This document shows, piece after piece, positions 44,922-57,042 of a stretch of 64,000 nucleotides of DNA. The notes under the pieces are model-generated. The model searched no databases and was not told the origin of the DNA. It saw only the letters and a program-made list of their open reading frames with translations. Every line of letters begins with the position of its first letter. Positions within the stretch are counted from its first letter, which is position 1. The DNA comes from Arthrobacter sp. NicSoilC5 (GTDB taxonomy: Bacteria > Actinomycetota > Actinomycetes > Actinomycetales > Micrococcaceae). Made by a program: the position numbers and the translations under genes. The stretch is from the NCBI RefSeq assembly GCF_019977395.1, contig NZ_AP024660.1:3534001-3598000 (forward strand), given 5' to 3'.

Positions 44922-45480
44922 CGGATGCGCCCAATACGTCCTTGGCAGCGTCCCACGCGCTGATCTCGCATCCGTTGGTCCGCGAAAACTTTGACTCCAC
45001 GGCGACGCCGTCCACCATGCCCGTGACGGCGGCTGTCTGGGGGCCGCCATACTGCTGGGTGCAGGGCTGTGAGGTTCCTGGCGCGGCCGGAGCGGCGATG
45101 GCCGGATTGGCTTTCAGCGCCGCGCAGGCGGCAGCGGCGTTGGGATGGCTGCTTTCCGCGGCCGGCTCGCCTGAGGAGCAGACCAGGGTGTAGTTGACCT
45201 CGGGCGCGCCCGGGGACGGCACCAGGGTGATGGCGAGTTCAGCGTTCCCCTTCCCCGGGCCATTGCTTGGCCGTGACGTGGCGGGGGCAGGAGCCGGCAC
45301 TGAAGTTTCGGTGTCAGGGGAGGGAGCTGCAGAGCCCGGGGAGCTTCCCGGGGCCGTGGAGGTTGAGGCGGAGGAAGGCGCTGTGCCCTTGGAGGTGCCG
45401 CTGTCAGGGGTGCCGCTGCAACCGGAGATCAGCCCGGCGCCGACCGCCAGGAATGCCGCGAGCATCCGAAATTTCCGCAT
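44908..45480 (-). CDS. SSI-like protease inhibitor, lipoprotein
   Basis: 190 aa from the ATG at 45480 with GGAGAGGT upstream. The signal ends with lipobox LISGC, so the protein is membrane-anchored outside. After a Ser/Thr/Pro linker, residues ~95-185 form an SSI domain: YTLVCSSGEPA and AAAACAAL give the first Cys pair; PCTQQYGGPQTAAVTGMVDGVAVESKFSRTNGCEIS gives the second pair and the reactive loop. By alignment the P1 residue is Gln (Met in SSI). Likely partner protease: the S8 subtilase at 40437. Overlaps the next gene by 14 bp. Confidence 0.8.
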   Translation of the reverse strand: MRKFRMLAAFLAVGAGLISGCSGTPDSGTSKGTAPSSASTSTAPGSSPGSAAPSPDTETSVPAPAPATSRPSNGPGKGNAELAITLVPSPGAPEVNYTLVCSSGEPAAESSHPNAAAACAALKANPAIAAPAAPGTSQPCTQQYGGPQTAAVTGMVDGVAVESKFSRTNGCEISAWDAAKDVLGASGGAS

Positions 45481-45555
45481 CAGGCCACCTCTCCTTCGTC
45501 CAGTAATTCTAGTCGCTTGGCGTACGGCGGCAGGTTTCCGTTTGGCCGCAATCAC

Positions 45556-46029
45556 TCACTGGGAGGTGGCGGCGATCAGCCCCATCATGGACGCGTGCAG
45601 TTCGGTGACCTGTCCGCGGGTCAACCCCAGCCGCTCCATCATGGTCCCCGGGACCCGGAGCGCCTGCTCCCGCAGTGCGGCGCCTTTGGGTGTCAGTTCG
45701 ACGGCGAGCGCGCGCTCATTGCCGTCCGCACGGCGACGGGTGATGAGTTCCGCCGCTTCCAGCCGGCGCAGGAGCGGGGAGATGGTGGCCGGTTCCTGGG
45801 CCAGGGCTTCGCTGATGTTCCGGACAGTGCGGGGGCTGTCTTCCCACAGGCAGAGCATGACCAGGTACTGGGGATGGGTGAGGTTCAGCTTCTCGAGCAC
45901 GGGCTTGTAGGCGCCCACCACGCTGCGGGCAGCCACGGTCAGCGCAAAGCAGAGCTGATGTTCGAGGAGCAGGTCTTCCTCGTGTGCTGCGTCGGTTTCT
46001 TTTGAGTCCGTTGCCGCTGTGGCAGTCAT
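45556..46029 (-). CDS. OhrR-like MarR family repressor
   Basis: 157 aa from the ATG at 46029 with GGAGGA upstream. Closely resembles OhrR: LLLEHQLCFALTVAARSVVGAYKPVLEKLNLTHPQYLVMLCLWE, where the Cys of QLCF is the peroxide-sensing cysteine (about residue 27). The winged HTH is VRNISEALAQEPATISPLLRRLEAAELITRRRADGNERALAVELTPKG. OhrR proteins release DNA on organic-hydroperoxide oxidation. The usual ohr gene is not in the window. A palindrome before the gene (46044-46066) is the likely operator. Confidence 0.87.
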   Translation of the reverse strand: MTATAATDSKETDAAHEEDLLLEHQLCFALTVAARSVVGAYKPVLEKLNLTHPQYLVMLCLWEDSPRTVRNISEALAQEPATISPLLRRLEAAELITRRRADGNERALAVELTPKGAALREQALRVPGTMMERLGLTRGQVTELHASMMGLIAATSQ

Positions 46030-46043
46030 TGGTCCTCCGATTG

Positions 46044-46066
46044 TTAGTGCACTAATGATTAGTGTA
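46044..46066. promoter_or_regulatory. candidate OhrR operator
   Basis: Perfect 12-bp palindrome TTAGTGCACTAA (46044-46055) followed by a second half-site ATTAGTGTAC. It lies between the repressor's ribosome-binding site and the divergent small gene at 46108, so both directions may be controlled. Confidence 0.7.
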
Positions 46067-46107
46067 CATTGGTGGCAGGTTGGACAGTGAGTGGAAGGAA
46101 CCTCTTC

Positions 46108-46350
46108 ATGGGCAGGGACAGGTCCGCGGACAAGGGCAATGCCTCCCAGCGCTTCATGCGCGCCACCGGCAAGTTGCGGGCCGTTTTCGGTCCCGCCAGC
46201 CGCACCGCGCTGGCGCACGACATGACTGACGAGAACCGCCTCCTGCTGGCCCAGCGCCAGGCGGAGACCCAACAGTGGGAGACCATCACCAGGCCGGACG
46301 GCAGCACGTATGTTGTCCCACGGAATCCTGAAGACCGCTCCCTGCGGTAG
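46108..46350 (+). CDS. small conserved-looking protein 1 of a tandem pair
   Basis: 80 aa from the ATG at 46108 with GGAAGGAA upstream. Basic N-terminus, then KLRAVFGPASRTAL and a C-terminal part ending ITRPDGSTYVVPRNPED. It shares the pattern L-R-x-V-F-G-P-A-[ST]-R and a D-[GS]-[ST]-x-x-Y tail with the next gene. No known family recognised. Divergent from the OhrR-like gene across the palindrome. Confidence 0.55.
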   Translation: MGRDRSADKGNASQRFMRATGKLRAVFGPASRTALAHDMTDENRLLLAQRQAETQQWETITRPDGSTYVVPRNPEDRSLR

Positions 46351-46467
46351 CGATTCCGTCGATTTACGCCGGAGCCTTTTCCGCGTCCCGGGCATAAAAT
46401 GGGGGCACTGGCTCCTGCCGGGGCCTGCTGCACTTTCGCCCGATGGTCGGGAAGGGGGTGGAAAACA

Positions 46468-46683
46468 GTGGCACATGTCCTCACCAGCTTCATGGGCCTG
46501 ACTGACAGGCTGCGCTTCGTCTTTGGTCCTGCCACCCGACTGGACGCCGACGCGCCCGTGGTGCACAAACACGACGAATTCGAGCAGGCCTCGGAAGAGG
46601 ACCTTTCGCATTTCGTGGTGGAGACCGACTCAACCGGCCACCACTACGCGGTACGCCGTGAAGATTTGGAACGCGAAACCTGA
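46468..46683 (+). CDS. small conserved-looking protein 2 of a tandem pair
   Basis: 71 aa from a GTG at 46468 with GGGGGTGG upstream; a longer frame from 46399 lacks a ribosome-binding site. Sequence MAHVLTSFMGLTDRLRFVFGPATRLDADAP ... HFVVETDSTGHHYAVRREDLERE. Like its upstream neighbour it has LRxVFGPA[ST]R followed by an acidic middle and a DxTGxHY tail, so the two look paralogous. Function unknown. Confidence 0.55.
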   Translation: MAHVLTSFMGLTDRLRFVFGPATRLDADAPVVHKHDEFEQASEEDLSHFVVETDSTGHHYAVRREDLERET

Positions 46684-46707
46684 TTCTTCCTGGATGCTTC
46701 CAGAAAC

Positions 46708-46757
46708 AAAAAAGCCGGGCTGCCTTCTCCTTTTGAGGAAAGGGCGCCCGGCTTTTC
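46708..46757. terminator. bidirectional terminator
   Basis: Stem AAAAGCCGGGC / GCCCGGCTTTT with a long inner loop and A/T runs outside both arms, between the small gene and lysC, which are convergent. Confidence 0.85.
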
Positions 46758-46764
46758 GTTGGCA

Positions 46765-48123
46765 TCAGCGGCCGGTGCCGCCGTATACCGTCGCTTCGCT
46801 TTCGGTGTCGAGCCCGAACGCCTTGTGGATGACGCGCACGGCCTCGTCCAGCAGATCGGCGTGCGTGACCACCGAGATGCGGATTTCCGAGGTGGAGATC
46901 ATATTAATGTTGATGCCGGCGTCGGAGAGTGCCTTGAAGAACGTGGCCGAGACGCCGGGGTGGGACCGCATGCCGGCGCCGATGAGGGACAGCTTGCCGA
47001 TCTGCTCGTTGTATTCGATGGCCTCGAAGCCGATCTGGTCCTGCGCGGCGTGCAGGGCGGCCAGGGCATCGGCGCCTTCAACGATGGGCAGGGTGAAGGA
47101 GATATCGGTCTTGCCCGTGCCGTGGGTGGACACGTTCTGCACGATCATGTCGATGTTCGAGTGCGCGTCGGCGATGACCTGGAAGATTGCGGCGGCCTTG
47201 CCGGGGATGTCGGGGACGCCGACCACGGTGACCTTCGCTTCGGAACGGTCATGCGCAACGCCGGAGATGATTGGCTGCTCCAAGGCAACTCCCTCTTGAG
47301 TGGTGATCTTGTCGTCGGCGCTGGGGATGACCCAGGTGCCTTCATGCTGGCTGAATGAGGAGCGGACGTGGAGCGGGACGCCGAACCGGCGGGCATATTC
47401 CACGCAGCGCAGGTGGAGGATCTTGGCGCCGGAGGCCGCCAGTTCCAGCATCTCCTCGCTGGAGATCGTGTCGATCTTCTGGGCTGACGGGACAACGCGC
47501 GGATCGGCGGTGAAGATGCCATCCACGTCGGTGTAGATCTCGCAGACATCCGCTTCGAGGGCTGCCGCGAGTGCCACGGCCGTGGTGTCGGAACCCCCGC
47601 GGCCCAGGGTGGTGATTTCATTGGTGGCCCGGGTCATGCCCTGGAAGCCTGCCACGATGGCGATGTTGCCCTTGTCCAGGGCGGTGCGGATGCGGTGGGG
47701 GTCGACGTCGATGATCCGCGCCTTGCCGTGGATGCCGTCGGTAATCATGCCGGCCTGGGACCCGGTGAAGGACTGGGCGGAAGCGCCGAGCTTGTTGATG
47801 GCCATGGCCAGCAGCGCCATGGAAATGCGCTCGCCGGCAGACAGGAGCATGTCCATTTCGCGGGCGGGGGCGGAGTCGGTCACCTGTGCGGCGAGGTCCA
47901 GGAGCTCGTCCGTAGTGTCGCCCATTGCCGAGACAACCACCACGACCTCGTTGCCGGCCTGCTGGGCATCCACGACGCGCTTTGCAACGCGCTTGATGCC
48001 GTCAGCGTCCGCGACGGAGGAGCCGCCGAACTTCTGCACAATGAGTTGTTTGGTCACCGCGCCGGAGGCGGGTGCCGCCAGCGGCTGTGTTGCGTTGTGC
48101 ACTTCGGTGGTGGGCGTACTCAT
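46765..48123 (-). CDS. lysC: aspartate kinase
   Basis: 452 aa from the ATG at 48123 with GAAGGT upstream; a GTG at the QLIVQKFGG region is a shorter option closer to the usual family start. It phosphorylates aspartate, first step to Lys, Thr and Met. N-terminal [20 protein letters not shown], kinase motifs [16 protein letters not shown] and [12 protein letters not shown], and two ACT domains ([35 protein letters not shown] and [39 protein letters not shown]) that bind feedback amino acids. Confidence 0.95.
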   Translation of the reverse strand: MSTPTTEVHNATQPLAAPASGAVTKQLIVQKFGGSSVADADGIKRVAKRVVDAQQAGNEVVVVVSAMGDTTDELLDLAAQVTDSAPAREMDMLLSAGERISMALLAMAINKLGASAQSFTGSQAGMITDGIHGKARIIDVDPHRIRTALDKGNIAIVAGFQGMTRATNEITTLGRGGSDTTAVALAAALEADVCEIYTDVDGIFTADPRVVPSAQKIDTISSEEMLELAASGAKILHLRCVEYARRFGVPLHVRSSFSQHEGTWVIPSADDKITTQEGVALEQPIISGVAHDRSEAKVTVVGVPDIPGKAAAIFQVIADAHSNIDMIVQNVSTHGTGKTDISFTLPIVEGADALAALHAAQDQIGFEAIEYNEQIGKLSLIGAGMRSHPGVSATFFKALSDAGININMISTSEIRISVVTHADLLDEAVRVIHKAFGLDTESEATVYGGTGR

Positions 48124-48331
48124 GCGCGTACCTTCATCGGATCAATTGGAGTTCTGGAGGCCAGGCAGCCTGACGCTGGACGGCGCGGCTTTCCTCCACA
48201 GTTTATCGCCGCGCCCGGAGGGACGTTGAATTGTGACCACATTCCGGCCATGGGGCGCCGTGGTACCCGCGGGCAGGGCTGCGGCACGTCCGGCCCGGCG
48301 GGAGTACGACGGCGGGAGGCCGCCGGGTGCC

Positions 48332-48931
48332 TCAGCCCAGGGCGTTCCGGCGTCCTTCGAAGGCGCGGCCCAACGTGACCTCATCGGCATACTCCAGGTC
48401 GCCGCCCACGGGAAGTCCGGAGGCAAGGCGGGTCACTGCGATGCCGATCGTCTTGAGCATCCGGGCCAGGTAGGTGGCCGTTGCCTCACCCTCCAGGTTG
48501 GGGTCGGTGGCGATGATGACTTCCTGGATCTCGCCGTCGTTAAGCCGGGTGAGCAGTTCGCGGATCCGCAGCTGCTCCGGTCCCACGCCCGCAATGGGAT
48601 TGATGGCCCCGCCGAGCACGTGGTACCGGCCACGGAACGAACGGGTGCGCTCCACCGCCAGGACGTCCTTTGACTCCTCCACGACGCAGATCACGGCGGG
48701 GTCGCGGCGGGGATCGCGGCAGATATTGCACAGTTCCTGCTCCGTGACGTTGCCGCAGACGGTGCAGAACTTCACCCGTTCCTTGACGGTGGTGATGGCC
48801 TCAACCAGCCGTTTCATGTCCTGGGGGTCGGCTTCAAGGATGTGGAATGCCAGCCGCTGTGCGGACTTGGGCCCCACGCCCGGAAGGCGTCCAAGCTCAT
48901 CGATCAGCTCCTGGACAGCACCTTCGTACAC
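48332..48931 (-). CDS. recR: recombination mediator RecR
   Basis: 199 aa from GTG at 48931 with GAGGG upstream. HhH motif near [18 protein letters not shown], four-cysteine zinc finger [18 protein letters not shown], and Toprim domain ([17 protein letters not shown] ... [19 protein letters not shown]). RecR works with RecF and RecO to load RecA at gaps. dnaX lies just upstream on the same strand, a very common pairing. Confidence 0.95.
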   Translation of the reverse strand: MYEGAVQELIDELGRLPGVGPKSAQRLAFHILEADPQDMKRLVEAITTVKERVKFCTVCGNVTEQELCNICRDPRRDPAVICVVEESKDVLAVERTRSFRGRYHVLGGAINPIAGVGPEQLRIRELLTRLNDGEIQEVIIATDPNLEGEATATYLARMLKTIGIAVTRLASGLPVGGDLEYADEVTLGRAFEGRRNALG

Positions 48932-49004
48932 GTTTCCCTCTTTAGCTTGGTGTGGATAGCGGATGGATCAGTCGGTCGGCAAGGCCCGGCGGCAGGCCGG
49001 GCCA

Positions 49005-52769
<3,765 letters not shown>

Positions 52770-52776
52770 AGAGAAA

Positions 52777-52782
52777 ACCCTA
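52777..52782 (-). promoter_or_regulatory. -10 box of leaderless dnaX transcript
   Basis: TAGGGT on the minus strand with 7 nt to the GTG at 52769. Confidence 0.55.
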
Positions 52783-52826
52783 CCAATCCGGGCTGACATC
52801 ATGCCGCCCTGTGGGGGAATAGTAAA

Positions 52827-52914
52827 GACCCCCCATGCACCCGCCAGAGCCCGTCTACCCTTGCTACCTTCCGGTCCTGGGGGAGTTCAACAGGATGACG
52901 CCACATGAGGGGCC
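52827..52914 (-). ncRNA. ffs: signal recognition particle RNA (small, 4.5S-type)
   Basis: The minus strand contains the conserved SRP Alu-less domain IV loop CCCCAGGACCGGAAGGTAGC followed by AAGGGT, the Ffh-binding hairpin. The ends GGCCCCTCATG and its partner CATGGGGGGTC pair to close a long rod of about 88 nt. A TAAAGT box lies about 8 nt upstream (near 52922), and TTTACT follows the 3' end. It sits just before dnaX on the same strand, as in other actinobacteria. Confidence 0.9.
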
Positions 52915-53322
52915 GTCAGATACTTTACCCGAACATCCGGCCCGACTCGAATCGGACCCGGCGCCGCCGCCGGAGGCCCTGGCACGCCGCCCGGCGGGTC
53001 GGCGGCAGCTGGCCGGTGGATGCCCGGGTACGGATGTCCATTGCTTATCCCCGCCCCAGCCGGGATCATGGCTATGTACACCGATTGGGGCAATCTCAAG
53101 GTTGTGAGCTGCGTGGCCTGGCTTAACGGGGTTGGACCCGGCAGCTCAACGGTGCAACAGGGAATGGGCGCATTGGGGGCGTCCATTTTCAGGTTAAGGC
53201 AACCGTCGCCGCGCCCCTTTGAGGCGGGCTGCGGCCGGCAAAAAACCGCCGCCGGATGGGCCAATTGGGCGATGCGGAAAACTTCAGGTAATCTAGTACC
53301 TGCTTTTGATTCAGAAGCAGTT
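52915..53322. other. intergenic region between SRP RNA and tRNA-Ser
   Basis: About 408 bp. Apart from the SRP RNA promoter at its left and a possible tRNA promoter at its right (TTGGGC, 18 bp, TAATCT ending near 53296, then a small hairpin CTGCTT/AAGCAG), I find no convincing gene. The open frames here have no ribosome-binding site or recognisable product. Confidence 0.6.
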
Positions 53323-53407
53323 GGAGAATTCGCCTAGCGGCCTATGGCGCACGCCTGGAACGCGTGTTGGGTTAACGCCCTCGGGGGTTCAAATCCCCCA
53401 TTCTCCG
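53323..53407 (+). tRNA. tRNA-Ser (anticodon GGA)
   Basis: 85 nt. Acceptor stem GGAGAAT / ATTCTCC, discriminator G, anticodon stem CACGC / GCGTG with loop CTGGAAC and anticodon GGA (53357-53359). The long variable arm and TPsiC arm (GGGGG TTCAAAT CCCCC) identify a class II serine tRNA. CCA is not encoded (CCG follows). A terminator follows directly. Confidence 0.95.
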
Positions 53408-53416
53408 CCGGTCAAG

Positions 53417-53450
53417 AACCCGGCCCCGGTACCCCGGGGCCGGGTTTTTG
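53417..53450 (+). terminator. rho-independent terminator after tRNA-Ser
   Basis: Stem AACCCGGCCCCGG / CCGGGGCCGGGTT with a short loop, then TTTTTGCTTTTTT. Confidence 0.9.
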
Positions 53451-53485
53451 CTTTTTTGCCTCCGTTGCAGCCTTCCGATTCATGG

Positions 53486-54421
53486 TCAGGCCAGATCTGC
53501 CAGCGGTTCACCAAGCCGCCTCAGGCGCTGCCTCGCTGCTGTTTCGCTGGGACCCATCCGCCTCCGGGGACCGCCCAGGGCCAGGTGGACGACGCCGAGC
53601 ACCACCTTTGTGGTTAACCGCACGGGCAGGGGAAACGGGCCCAGCCGTGGAAGAGAGAGCCCCAGCATCTGGCGGTACCGGGGTTCCAGGCTGTAGACCG
53701 CAGCGGCAAACAGGATCCGGTAGCCAGGCTTCAGCAGCGGATGCAGCGGCGCATTGCGGATGAACTCCACCGTTTCTGTGACCCGGCCGTCCGCCCGCAG
53801 CGCCCCCTGCGCGTACCAGCGTTCCAGTTGGCTGCGCATCTGCGCCTCCGTCAGCGGCGGGTCTTCCACCCCCATCAGCCGCCCGGCCTGGGCCCACTCC
53901 CGCACGTAGGCGTCCGGGCCGCCGGGGATGGGGCCGCCCCAAATCCTGTGGGCTGCGAGGAAACCGTCTGTGAAGGCCAGGTGGATCCAGTTGGCCAGCC
54001 CAGGGTCGTTGGCACTGTAGGTGCGCACTTCGCCGTCGTTGTCCTCGTAGTTGCCCTGGACTGGCTCATGCAGGCGGCGTACCCGCCGTGTTGCTTCCTC
54101 CGCGGCGTCCGTGGATCCATAGGTGACCGTAAAGATCCAGCGGATTGTGTTGGCCAGCCGGCGCAGGGGGTCGTCACGGAAGTTGGAGTGCTCGTGCACG
54201 CCCGCGAGCGCACCAGGATGGAGCGACTGCATGAGCAGTGTGCGGATTCCACCCACGATGGGCGTCATGGAGCCGTGCACCGCCCACACCGCCGAACCGG
54301 GCAGGTGGTAGCCGGCGTTGTCGCCCTCGGCCAGCTTGAGCGTCCAGTCCGGCGGGGCGTCGGCCCTGCCTGAGAAGGTCTTTTTGATTTCGTCCTGCCA
54401 GGTACGAAGGACATTGCGCAT
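53486..54421 (-). CDS. oxygenase MpaB family (DUF2236) protein
   Basis: 311 aa from the ATG at 54421. Characteristic blocks: GSAVWAVHGSMTPIVGGIRTLLMQSLHPGALAGVHEHSNFRDDPLRRLANTIRWIFTVTYGS, then RRVRRLHEPVQGNYEDN and WIHLAFTDGFLAAHRIW. This helical family (PF09995) includes MpaB and latex-clearing protein, which hold a haem or metal and perform oxidative cleavage. Here substrate and cofactor are unknown. The bases before the ATG show no strong ribosome-binding site, so the start is only probable. Confidence 0.82.
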   Translation of the reverse strand: MRNVLRTWQDEIKKTFSGRADAPPDWTLKLAEGDNAGYHLPGSAVWAVHGSMTPIVGGIRTLLMQSLHPGALAGVHEHSNFRDDPLRRLANTIRWIFTVTYGSTDAAEEATRRVRRLHEPVQGNYEDNDGEVRTYSANDPGLANWIHLAFTDGFLAAHRIWGGPIPGGPDAYVREWAQAGRLMGVEDPPLTEAQMRSQLERWYAQGALRADGRVTETVEFIRNAPLHPLLKPGYRILFAAAVYSLEPRYRQMLGLSLPRLGPFPLPVRLTTKVVLGVVHLALGGPRRRMGPSETAARQRLRRLGEPLADLA

Positions 54422-54606
54422 GAGACATTGTCGCCCATTTGCGCCACGCGCGGCTGGATCCGGCAGGGAAGCCCAGCTCCACCCCCTAACGACCCACAAA
54501 AAACCCGCATTGTCCGGCTATGGGGTTTCCACGCCTGCGGTCCTGTGGTCCCATGGGACATACCGTCGAGACACCGTGCGGCAGGCCACGTCGTGGAGTC
54601 AGTCAA

Positions 54607-56319
54607 TTGGGCAAGAATTCCGTGCCCGGCAACCGCAAGCCGGACCAGCGTACCTTTCCCCCCGTTGCCCGGGCTGTCGCTGCTGCCGGCGTGCTGGCGG
54701 CCTCCGTCTGCGCCGTCAACCTTTCCGCCGGCTCCGCTGAGCCGCCACAGTTGGCGCGGTCGGTAGCCGGAACCGCGACCACTCCGGGCAGTGCCGCACC
54801 GTACGGAACGTCCGGAACGGCGAAGCTCCGGGAAGGGCACGGCGAACCAGCCCCGACGGCAACGGACCAGCTTGGCGCCACTGCCCTTCCGCCGGCCATC
54901 TTCTCCAATCCGCAGGTGGCCCTGGCCTTCCCGCACACGTCCATCGGCGGCGCCGACCAGGGCGCCACGGCGGCCCTCACGCTGGGCCCGGCCGGTGCCG
55001 GCAGGCCATTGCCCGGCTTCCTCATGGCACCACTGCAACTTCTGGACCCAAGCTCGCCGTTCGGGTTCCGGGTCAGCCCGATCAGCGGGGCAGCGGGAGA
55101 CTTCCACCTGGGCCAGGATTACGCCGCCCCCTGCGGAACCCCGGTCTACGCCGCTGATTCCGGTGTTGTGCGGGCAGCCGGCTGGCACCCCTGGGGCGGT
55201 GGCAACCGGATTGAGATTGACCACGGCGACGGGCTCATCACCACCTACAACCACCTCGAATCCATTGGTGTGCACACCGGCGACCAGGTGCGGGTGGGCC
55301 AGGTCATCGCGCGCGTTGGCACCACCGGATGGTCCACGGGCTGCCACCTGCATTTCGAGGCAATCCTGAATGGCCGCTACACCAACCCCCTGAGATGGAA
55401 CTTCCTCCAGCTCCGGGCGCTTGACCAGGCCCTTCCGGGTGAGATGGTTTCGTACGCGCCCGGCATGGGGTTGTCCGGCGGCAGGATCAGCTGGACCATC
55501 CCCCTCCAGGTTGATCCGGGTGACGGGCTCCCCGCAGCGGGGCTCCAGGTTTCACCCTTCCCGCCGCTTTTCGTACCCGGCCCGGCACCGTCGCCATCCC
55601 AGGCAACGGGCATCGTGCTGCCCGCTCCCAACGTGCAGTTGACGACGACGGCACCGCCGACTGCTGAACCGTCGGTAAGCGCCGCGCCGCCTTCGCCCGC
55701 GGCGGCACCCAGCGATGCTTCGACCGTCCCGGCAAGCCCGACGCCGTCTCCGTCACCGACGGAGCCATCGCCGTCGCCCACTTCACCCACCCTGACTTCA
55801 CCAAGTCCCACGCCGTCGCCGACACCCACTTCGCCGACCCCGACTTCGCCAACTCCGACGTCACCAAGTCCCACGCCGTCGCCCACACCGTCGCCGTCGC
55901 CCACGGACCCTGCAAGCCCAACGCCGACGACTTCGCCGGTTCCCGCCCAGCCCACGCCCACTGAACCGGCTCCGGCGCCAACGCCGGTTGAGACCGCGCC
56001 CGCCCCCGACCCGGCTCCGGCGCCAACACCGGTGGAACCTGCCCCCGCTCCCGCCCCAGAACCGGCTCCGGCTCCTGCTCCGGTGGAGACCGCGCCCGCT
56101 CCCGCCCCGGCCCCAGCACCGGTTGAGCCGGCCCCGGCACCAACCACCACCGCCCCGGCACCTGCGCCGACCCTGCCGCCCGCGGAGCCGGCCCCGGCAC
56201 CAACCACCACCGCCCCGGCACCTGCGCCGACCCTGCCGCCCGCGGAGCCTGCCCCCACGCCGACGCCAACCCCCACCCCTACCTCGACAGAACCAGTACC
56301 GACTGCACCCCCGGCCTAG
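54607..56319 (+). CDS. M23 (LytM-type) peptidase with long Pro/Thr-rich tail
   Basis: 570 aa from a TTG at 54607 with GGAG 8 nt upstream; earlier ATGs at 54520 and 54553 are options. A signal-anchor region lies near residues 19-42 ([25 protein letters not shown]). The LytM domain holds the zinc triad [22 protein letters not shown] (His, Asp) and [12 protein letters not shown] (HxH). It should cleave peptidoglycan cross-links. The final 240 residues are Pro/Thr/Ser/Ala-rich with many P-S-P-T and P-A-P repeats, including a perfect 60-bp tandem duplication at 56125-56244. The tail could span the cell wall. Confidence 0.85.
   Translation: MGKNSVPGNRKPDQRTFPPVARAVAAAGVLAASVCAVNLSAGSAEPPQLARSVAGTATTPGSAAPYGTSGTAKLREGHGEPAPTATDQLGATALPPAIFSNPQVALAFPHTSIGGADQGATAALTLGPAGAGRPLPGFLMAPLQLLDPSSPFGFRVSPISGAAGDFHLGQDYAAPCGTPVYAADSGVVRAAGWHPWGGGNRIEIDHGDGLITTYNHLESIGVHTGDQVRVGQVIARVGTTGWSTGCHLHFEAILNGRYTNPLRWNFLQLRALDQALPGEMVSYAPGMGLSGGRISWTIPLQVDPGDGLPAAGLQVSPFPPLFVPGPAPSPSQATGIVLPAPNVQLTTTAPPTAEPSVSAAPPSPAAAPSDASTVPASPTPSPSPTEPSPSPTSPTLTSPSPTPSPTPTSPTPTSPTPTSPSPTPSPTPSPSPTDPASPTPTTSPVPAQPTPTEPAPAPTPVETAPAPDPAPAPTPVEPAPAPAPEPAPAPAPVETAPAPAPAPAPVEPAPAPTTTAPAPAPTLPPAEPAPAPTTTAPAPAPTLPPAEPAPTPTPTPTPTSTEPVPTAPPA
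56125..56244. repeat. 60-bp tandem duplication in the M23 peptidase tail
   Basis: Copy 1 (56125-56184) and copy 2 (56185-56244) are identical over 60 bp, encoding a 20-residue Pro/Ala/Thr unit ([20 protein letters not shown]). A further five matching bases begin a third copy. Perfect identity suggests a recent duplication. Confidence 0.9.
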
Positions 56320-56370
56320 GGAATTTCCACCCGGACCCGTACGGCGCCCCGCCGGCACCGAATCCCTTCC

Positions 56371-56883
56371 ATGAACATCTCTCCTCTGACACGCAGCCAC
56401 CGACCCCTCTATCCGATCCCGCTGATCCTGAACGATGGCACCAGGACATATTTCGGCCAGTTCAAGGGAAAAGTGGTGTTGGTGGTCAATGTGGCCTCCA
56501 ACTGCGGCTTCACGCGGCAGTACGCAGGCCTGGAGGCCCTCTACGGCAAGTTCCGCGACAGGGGGTTCGAGGTCCTGGGCGTTCCGTGCAACCAGTTCGC
56601 AGGGCAGGAGCCGGGGACGGACAGCGACATTGCTGACTTCTGCGAACGGAATTTCGGTGTCACGTTCACGTTGACGGCCAAGGCAGAGGTCCGCGGCAGG
56701 AACCAGCACCTGCTCTATTCGGAGCTCACCAAGTTCAAGACCGGGCTATTGCCGGGGCTGGTGAAGTGGAATTTCGAGAAGTTCCTGGTCAACCGGGAGG
56801 GGGACGTGGTGGCGAGGTTCGCCCCCACGGTCGAGCCCGACTCTGCAGAGATCATCGAGGCCATCGAGCATGCGCTCGAATAA
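56371..56883 (+). CDS. glutathione peroxidase family protein
   Basis: 170 aa. The catalytic Cys is in VNVASNCGFTRQYAGLEALY (where selenocysteine occurs in some relatives), followed by GVPCNQFAGQEPGTDSDIADFC with the Gln and a possible resolving Cys, and LVKWNFEKFLVNREGDVV with the Trp. Members reduce hydroperoxides, in bacteria usually with thioredoxin or mycothiol-linked donors. The N-terminus MNISPLTRSHRP is short and lacks a signal. No adjacent redox partner is visible. Confidence 0.88.
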   Translation: MNISPLTRSHRPLYPIPLILNDGTRTYFGQFKGKVVLVVNVASNCGFTRQYAGLEALYGKFRDRGFEVLGVPCNQFAGQEPGTDSDIADFCERNFGVTFTLTAKAEVRGRNQHLLYSELTKFKTGLLPGLVKWNFEKFLVNREGDVVARFAPTVEPDSAEIIEAIEHALE

Positions 56884-57042
56884 AGGGCGGCCCGCCGAAT
56901 TTGCCCTGCAAAAGCGCAGTTCTTGTAACTTTTTCCACATCAGCGGCGGAGATTTACCCCATGTTTGCCAAATGTCTGATTGGATAAATATTACTGAAGG
57001 GTACAAGGGAAGAACGGCTTCCCACCGACCATAGAGGTAGCA

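Noticed and set aside
43998..45050. Confident DNA glycosylase call
   Set aside because: The family carries that label in actinobacteria, but no HhH-GPD or AAG motif is visible, so I kept a low-confidence label.
45556..46611. 351-codon version of the MarR gene starting at 46611
   Set aside because: The extra N-terminus crosses the operator and the opposite-strand small genes. The ATG at 46029 has a strong ribosome-binding site and gives the usual OhrR length.
52887..53264. 125-codon minus-strand frame upstream of the SRP RNA
   Set aside because: Overlaps the SRP RNA and its promoter; Pro-rich translation without a ribosome-binding site or motif.
55740..56290. Possible short-repeat array
   Set aside because: The repeats encode the Pro/Thr/Ala tail of the M23 peptidase in frame; no spacer structure or cas genes.
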